The notes under the pieces: generated by a model
Database searches by the model: none
Seen by the model: the letters and a program-made list of their open reading frames with translations, nothing else
Told to the model about the DNA's origin: nothing
Assembly: GCA_964472565.1 (NCBI GenBank)
Contig: CAYYNB010000053.1
Location: forward strand, 1-34,229
Length of the DNA: 34,229 nt
Direction: 5' to 3'
From: DATAMF01 sp964472565
GTDB taxonomy: Bacteria > Chloroflexota > Anaerolineae > Aggregatilineales > Aggregatilineaceae
Translations under genes and position numbers: made by a program
Shown: one piece after another, positions 30,000 to 34,229 of the stretch
Numbering within the stretch: position 1 is the first letter of the stretch
Layout of the letters: each line of letters opens with the position of its first letter

Positions 30000-31533
30000 G
30001 ATAATCGCAGCGGTAGATCACCGCCTGATCGTTGGCTGAATGCGGGGTTTCCACTGGCTCCGGGGCGCAGTATTTCTCCACGAACTGAAAAATTGGCTCC
30101 AGGTCTGGCCCTCGGTACGGATGATCCGCTAACCACTGCTGGCGCGTTGCGGCGTCCAGGGGCGGCACCCATTTATTAACTGATAAGACGGCCATATCCA
30201 CGATATAAACCGGGCGGTGGTTTTCCAGGTCGCGCCGCATTTCAGCGACAGTTTTTTCAGTGGCATAACCGGGCATCGTCACCGGATAGGTGTAGTGGTA
30301 GCGGGTGGGGCTGCGCCTGCCCGTCCAGATGTTGACATCACTGCCGCGCCCCCAATCCAGCACGGTATCATCTGGCGCGGTGTGGGCGGTCACATACTCG
30401 GCCATCCAACTGACGCGGGCCGGGCCGATCAGTTTTCCATCCGCCGCAACAAACGCCAGCAGATCATATAACAGGGCAGGGATCAGCAGCACCAGCGCGA
30501 GATAGATCCACGCGGCGCGCCGGACGATCCGGGATGCGGGCAGGGCGTTTAGACCGAGGATGACCAGTACGGTAAAGGCCAGCAGGGGCGTCCAGTAGTA
30601 ATGCCCATAGGCGCGCGTGGACAGGCTGGCGAAAAACCAATCCAGCAGAAAAGCCAGGATCAGCGCCGCGCTGACCGACTTCGCCGGGTGGGGATGCTTA
30701 ATGGCATAGAGGACAAACGGCAGCAGCGGCACAAAGATCAACTGTACGACTTCCGCGCGAAAGGCACTCCCCACGATGCGCCAGGGCAGGATTGTGCTGT
30801 GAAATTGCAGGTAATGCTGGTTGTAGATCAGCACCGCATCCAGCGCCTCGTCCAGCGATCCGCGCGCCCCAAAATAGAGCACAAACAGGCCGGGGGCGGT
30901 CAAACCACCGCATACCAGGGCGCTTATTGAGCGTTTGGTCCACAGGCGGCGCGCCGTGATGATCAGCAGCAGGGCGGCGGTGATGCCTAACGTATTTTGT
31001 TTGCAGAGCACGGACAGCCCGGCGGATAACCCCACCAGATAGGCCCAGCGCGGGCGCGGATCGTGAAGGAAGCGAAAGCCGCTGAGCAGGCCTAATGCCT
31101 GGAAGGGCAGGGCATAAAATTCGGGCGTATTGAGGTCTTTCCAGGTCGGGCGGCACATGGCGAGCGCCAGGCCCAGTCCCCCCCAACGCGCCAGCCTTCG
31201 ATTCAGGTTAAGATCGAGCAGCAGGCGGTAAAACAAGCCGCAGGTGATCAACGCCACGCTGACATCCAACAGCCAGATCGCCCAGCGATTCACACCGAAG
31301 ACGGCCAACGCCAGCGCATTGAAGTAATGAACAAGCGGCGGTTTGTGATCCCACGCGTCGCGGTAGGGCATGCCGCCATCCAGCATGGTTTGGGCGACAT
31401 AGGCATATACGCTGCTGTCGTTGAGCGGGTAGAGCAGCGCCGGAGACAGCGCGAGGGAAAGCAGAGGGATGATCACCAACAGGCTAAGCGCAAAGCGGGA
31501 GGGGAAGTTTAGGCGTCGCATGGCCTTGAGCAT
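29977..31533 (-). CDS. GT39/PMT-like membrane glycosyltransferase
   Basis: A 518-residue polytopic membrane protein with about ten hydrophobic helices followed by a soluble C-terminal domain from about 385. It resembles the GT-C fold PMT_2/ArnT-like glycosyltransferases, which use lipid-linked sugars at the outer face of the membrane. The first extracytoplasmic loop has D39 (LNDSSVYAYVAQTMLDGG) and YRDAWDHKPPL at 57-67, the usual acid plus a WDHKPP turn of the family. The acceptor is unknown; cell-surface glycans or proteins are likely. I place the start at the ATG at 31533; ATGs at 31521 and 31617 are possible. Its 3' end overlaps the kinase gene by 23 nt, and it is divergent from the glucan phosphorylase gene. 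Confidence 0.83.
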   Translation of the reverse strand: MLKAMRRLNFPSRFALSLLVIIPLLSLALSPALLYPLNDSSVYAYVAQTMLDGGMPYRDAWDHKPPLVHYFNALALAVFGVNRWAIWLLDVSVALITCGLFYRLLLDLNLNRRLARWGGLGLALAMCRPTWKDLNTPEFYALPFQALGLLSGFRFLHDPRPRWAYLVGLSAGLSVLCKQNTLGITAALLLIITARRLWTKRSISALVCGGLTAPGLFVLYFGARGSLDEALDAVLIYNQHYLQFHSTILPWRIVGSAFRAEVVQLIFVPLLPFVLYAIKHPHPAKSVSAALILAFLLDWFFASLSTRAYGHYYWTPLLAFTVLVILGLNALPASRIVRRAAWIYLALVLLIPALLYDLLAFVAADGKLIGPARVSWMAEYVTAHTAPDDTVLDWGRGSDVNIWTGRRSPTRYHYTYPVTMPGYATEKTVAEMRRDLENHRPVYIVDMAVLSVNKWVPPLDAATRQQWLADHPYRGPDLEPIFQFVEKYCAPEPVETPHSANDQAVIYRCDYPTTLPPE

Positions 31534-31606
31534 ACCATGCTTCTGCTTTTTTGGATCGTTAAATGTCTGGCTAAAATGGCGCTGTGCTGTTATGCTTGGC
31601 ATCACG

Positions 31607-31623
31607 AATCGATCCAAATCGAT
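31607..31623. promoter_or_regulatory. Direct AATCGAT repeats upstream of the glucan phosphorylase
   Basis: AATCGAT occurs at 31607-31613 and 31617-31623, one helical turn (10 bp) apart, and each copy contains the palindrome ATCGAT. They lie 31-47 nt before the phosphorylase start and could be an operator, but no regulator is identified. Confidence 0.3.
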
Positions 31624-31653
31624 TTTGAGCGCCTTTAGCAGGGAGACAGTCGA

Positions 31654-34229
31654 ATGATCAAACCCATTGCGACGGTAGATGTAATCCCAAATCTGCCGCC
31701 AAGCCTAGAACGCCTGCGCGAATTAGCGCTGAATCTGAGATGGTCGTGGGATCACGAAACTATCGCACTATTCCGCCGCCTGGACCGGGATTTGTGGGAG
31801 CAAACCGAACGTAATCCCGTTGCCATGCTGGGACTCATCAACCAGGATACACTACAAGCCGCGTCGGAAGACGAAGCTTTTATGGGGCAACTGGACCGTG
31901 TGTGCAGCCAACTGGATGCCTACATGAGTCCTGGTGCCAAAACGTGGTACAAGCGTCATTTTGGGGAATTTGACAAACCATTCATTGCCTACTTTTCGAT
32001 GGAATATGGGCTGACCGAGTGTTTGCGGAACTATTCGGGCGGCCTGGGGGTGCTGTCGGGGGATCACCTCAAGAGCGCCTCAGACCTGGGGCTGCCGCTG
32101 GTCGGCATCGGCATCCTGTACGAAGAAGGGTATTTCCACCAGTATCTCAACACGGACGGCTACCAACAGCAATCATATCCCATCAACGATTATTCCAACT
32201 TGCCCGTCCACCCCGTTCTGAAGGACGACGGCACACCGCTGTTTATTGAAGTGCCGATTGCCCAGTTTAACGTCAAGGTGCAGGTCTGGAAGGTGCAGGT
32301 GGGGCGGGTGCCCCTGTATCTGCTCGACACGAATCTGGCCGAAAATGCCGAGGAGATTCGCGATCTGACCGACCGGCTGTACGGCGGTGATAAGCGCATC
32401 CGCATTCGCCAGGAGATTCTGCTGGGAATCGGCGGCATCCGGTTGTTGGAAGCGCTGAATCTGCGGCCTACGGTGTGCCATATGAACGAAGGGCACAGCG
32501 CATTTCTGGCCCTCGAACGGATCCGCCTGATGATAAAGGAAAATCCGGGTATGGATTTCTGGCAGGCGCGGAATATCTGCTCGGTGGGCAACATTCTGAC
32601 AATCCATACGCCGGTTCCCGCCGGGTTGGAACGTTTCGGGTTTGATCTCATTGATGAACATTTCCCCTATCTGTGGGAAGCGCTGGGGCTGACACGGGAC
32701 GAGTTCCACAACCTGGGCCGCGAAAATATGGGCGGCTTCGACCTGTACAGCATGTCGGTGATGGCGCTGCGGCTGTCATGCGCGGCGAACGGGGTCAGCC
32801 AACTGCACGGGGCGGTCAGCCGCGCCATGTGGCAGTGGTTGTATCCGAACGTGCCCGAACAGGAAATTCCGATTGGGGCCGTCACCAACGGTGTGCATAT
32901 TATGAGCTGGACGAGCGGCGAAATGGTCGGATTGTATGATCGCTACCTCGATCCCTCGTGGCGCGAAGAACCGGATAACCCGGACCTGTGGTGGGATATT
33001 GACCGGATTCCCGACGCGGAATTGTGGCGATCCCATGAGCGGCACCGCGAACGTTTGGTGTCGATGGCGCGTGTCACGCTGCATGAACAGTTGGAAGCGC
33101 GCGGCGCGGCCAAATCGCAGATCGAAGCGGCGAGCGAGGTGTTGAATCCTGACGCGCTGACGATTGGTTTTGCGCGGCGGTTTGCGACCTATAAACGCGC
33201 CACGCTGCTGATGCGCGACAAAGAGCGGCTGGCGAAAATTCTCAACAATCCCGATCATCCGGTGCAGTTGATCTTCGCCGGAAAAGCGCATCCCCACGAT
33301 CACCTGGGGAAGGAACTGATCAAAGAAGTGGTCAAAACCGCCGAACTGCCCGAATTCCGGCATTCGATTGTTTTCCTCGAAAACTATGATATGGCGGTGG
33401 CGCGTTACATGGTGCAGGGCGTGGACATCTGGCTGAACACCCCCCGCCGCCCGATGGAAGCCAGCGGCACCAGCGGTATGAAGGTGATCTACAACGGCGG
33501 GCTGAACGCGAGCATCCTCGACGGGTGGTGGGCCGAAGGCTACGATCCGTTGGTGGGGTGGGCGATTGGCAGCGGCGAAGAATATCCGCAGCAGGAATGG
33601 GATTTGCAGGACTTTATCGAAGCGCAGGCCCTGTATAACCTGCTCGAACGCGATATTGTGCCGATGTTTTACCGTCGGGGGCGCGACGGTCTGCCCCGTG
33701 ACTGGATCGGCAGCGTGAAATCCAGCATGCGCAAACTGTCGCCCTATTTCAACACGCACCGTATGCTGCGCGAATACACCGACGAATACTATATGCCGGC
33801 CCACAGCCGCTTCGCCACACTGATCAGCCCGGATATGGCGCGGGCGAAAGTGTTCTCAAAGTGGCTGGAAAATGTGCGCCACGCCTGGAAGGATGTCGCG
33901 GTAGATCGTTGGACGGTCGAGCCGACGCATCTCAAGGTCAACGAAGATCATACGGTGCATGCCTGGGTCAGCCTGGGCGCACTGAAGCCTGAAGATGTCA
34001 CGGTGCAGCTTTATTATGGCTCGTTGGACAGCCGGGGTGAGATCGTGGGCGGCGAAACGATTGACATGGAACACTGCCGTCCCGATGACGGCGGCAAGCC
34101 GAAAACCATTCACGAATTTGTCACCACGCTGCGGTATCCTAATTCTGGCAAACGCGGCTTAACCGTGCGCGTGATGCCGAATCATGAAGACCTTGCCAAC
34201 CCGATCCAAACGGGCTTGATCGTCTGGGC
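31654..34229 (+). CDS. glgP: Alpha-glucan (glycogen) phosphorylase, 3' end cut by the window
   Basis: An open frame of 858 codons that runs off the right edge. It belongs to the alpha-glucan phosphorylase group with an N-terminal DUF3417 domain (residues about 10-115: LRELALNLRWSWDHET), which releases glucose 1-phosphate from glycogen or related glucans in the cytosol using pyridoxal phosphate. Catalytic landmarks include YSGGLGVLSGDHLKSASDLG, VCHMNEGHSAF, GAVTNGVHIMSW, FARRFATYKRA and the PLP-binding K610 in MEASGTSGMKVIYNGG. The family is usually about 850-870 residues, so only the last few codons are missing. AGGGAGA (31640-31646) sits 7 nt before the ATG. No other glycogen gene is in the window. 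Confidence 0.94.
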   Translation, partial: MIKPIATVDVIPNLPPSLERLRELALNLRWSWDHETIALFRRLDRDLWEQTERNPVAMLGLINQDTLQAASEDEAFMGQLDRVCSQLDAYMSPGAKTWYKRHFGEFDKPFIAYFSMEYGLTECLRNYSGGLGVLSGDHLKSASDLGLPLVGIGILYEEGYFHQYLNTDGYQQQSYPINDYSNLPVHPVLKDDGTPLFIEVPIAQFNVKVQVWKVQVGRVPLYLLDTNLAENAEEIRDLTDRLYGGDKRIRIRQEILLGIGGIRLLEALNLRPTVCHMNEGHSAFLALERIRLMIKENPGMDFWQARNICSVGNILTIHTPVPAGLERFGFDLIDEHFPYLWEALGLTRDEFHNLGRENMGGFDLYSMSVMALRLSCAANGVSQLHGAVSRAMWQWLYPNVPEQEIPIGAVTNGVHIMSWTSGEMVGLYDRYLDPSWREEPDNPDLWWDIDRIPDAELWRSHERHRERLVSMARVTLHEQLEARGAAKSQIEAASEVLNPDALTIGFARRFATYKRATLLMRDKERLAKILNNPDHPVQLIFAGKAHPHDHLGKELIKEVVKTAELPEFRHSIVFLENYDMAVARYMVQGVDIWLNTPRRPMEASGTSGMKVIYNGGLNASILDGWWAEGYDPLVGWAIGSGEEYPQQEWDLQDFIEAQALYNLLERDIVPMFYRRGRDGLPRDWIGSVKSSMRKLSPYFNTHRMLREYTDEYYMPAHSRFATLISPDMARAKVFSKWLENVRHAWKDVAVDRWTVEPTHLKVNEDHTVHAWVSLGALKPEDVTVQLYYGSLDSRGEIVGGETIDMEHCRPDDGGKPKTIHEFVTTLRYPNSGKRGLTVRVMPNHEDLANPIQTGLIVW

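Noticed and set aside
1..34229. CRISPR array, tRNA genes, insertion sequences or prophage genes
   Set aside because: No regularly spaced direct repeats, no cloverleaf-like sequence, and no transposase or phage structural gene was seen. The 141-bp repeats are coding TPR units.

Overview
This window looks like one scaffold of a GC-rich chromosome, most likely from an Anaerolineae-type member of the Chloroflexota. That placement is inference: it rests on the mix of STAND/TPR remnants, GCS2 ligase, short response regulators with low-complexity tails, secreted beta-sandwich proteins and palindromic intergenic repeats, not on any marker gene. A run of exactly 100 Ns at 5390-5489 marks an assembly gap inside a tandem-repeat gene. 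No tRNA, rRNA, CRISPR array, transposase or phage gene was seen. Coding density is very high and no gene-free stretch exceeds 300 bases.

Layout. 1-4.2 kb (minus): an AddB-like helicase/nuclease translationally coupled (GTGA overlap) to a class I methyltransferase. 4.3-4.8 kb: a divergent DinB protein. 4.9-6.2 kb (minus): the winged-helix and TPR half of a STAND protein without its NTPase. 6.4-7.6 kb (minus): a GCS2/YbdK-type carboxylate-amine ligase with its own promoter and terminator. 7.7-15.8 kb (plus): a response regulator, a two-helix membrane protein, two paralogous secreted PPC-plus-LamG-like proteins, an L,D-transpeptidase, a small membrane protein and two methyltransferase-fold proteins; this block appears devoted to the cell surface.

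15.9-20.7 kb is the most striking region: eight consecutive paralogous GNAT (RimJ/RimL-like) acetyltransferase genes on the plus strand, mostly 1-2 nt apart or overlapping. Seven keep an acetyl-CoA pyrophosphate loop of the form YWGGGYGTDAL at about residue 102. The first has lost it and gained a Lys/Asp-rich tail. The N-terminal (substrate-side) halves diverge much more than the C-terminal halves. A secreted HExxH peptidase follows at 20.8-22.3 kb.

22.3-31.5 kb holds signalling and envelope genes: a membrane sensor kinase with an atypical H-box (minus), an EamA transporter (plus), a minus-strand operon of response regulator, membrane NERD protein and a (P)KKKEYPPP-repeat membrane protein, a divergent response regulator plus soluble PAS histidine kinase, and a GT39-like membrane glycosyltransferase (minus). 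The window ends inside an alpha-glucan phosphorylase gene (31654 to the edge), complete except for its last few codons.

The candidate for an undescribed system is the eight-gene GNAT array. No carrier, antitoxin or biosynthetic partner sits inside it, so its substrate cannot be named from sequence alone.
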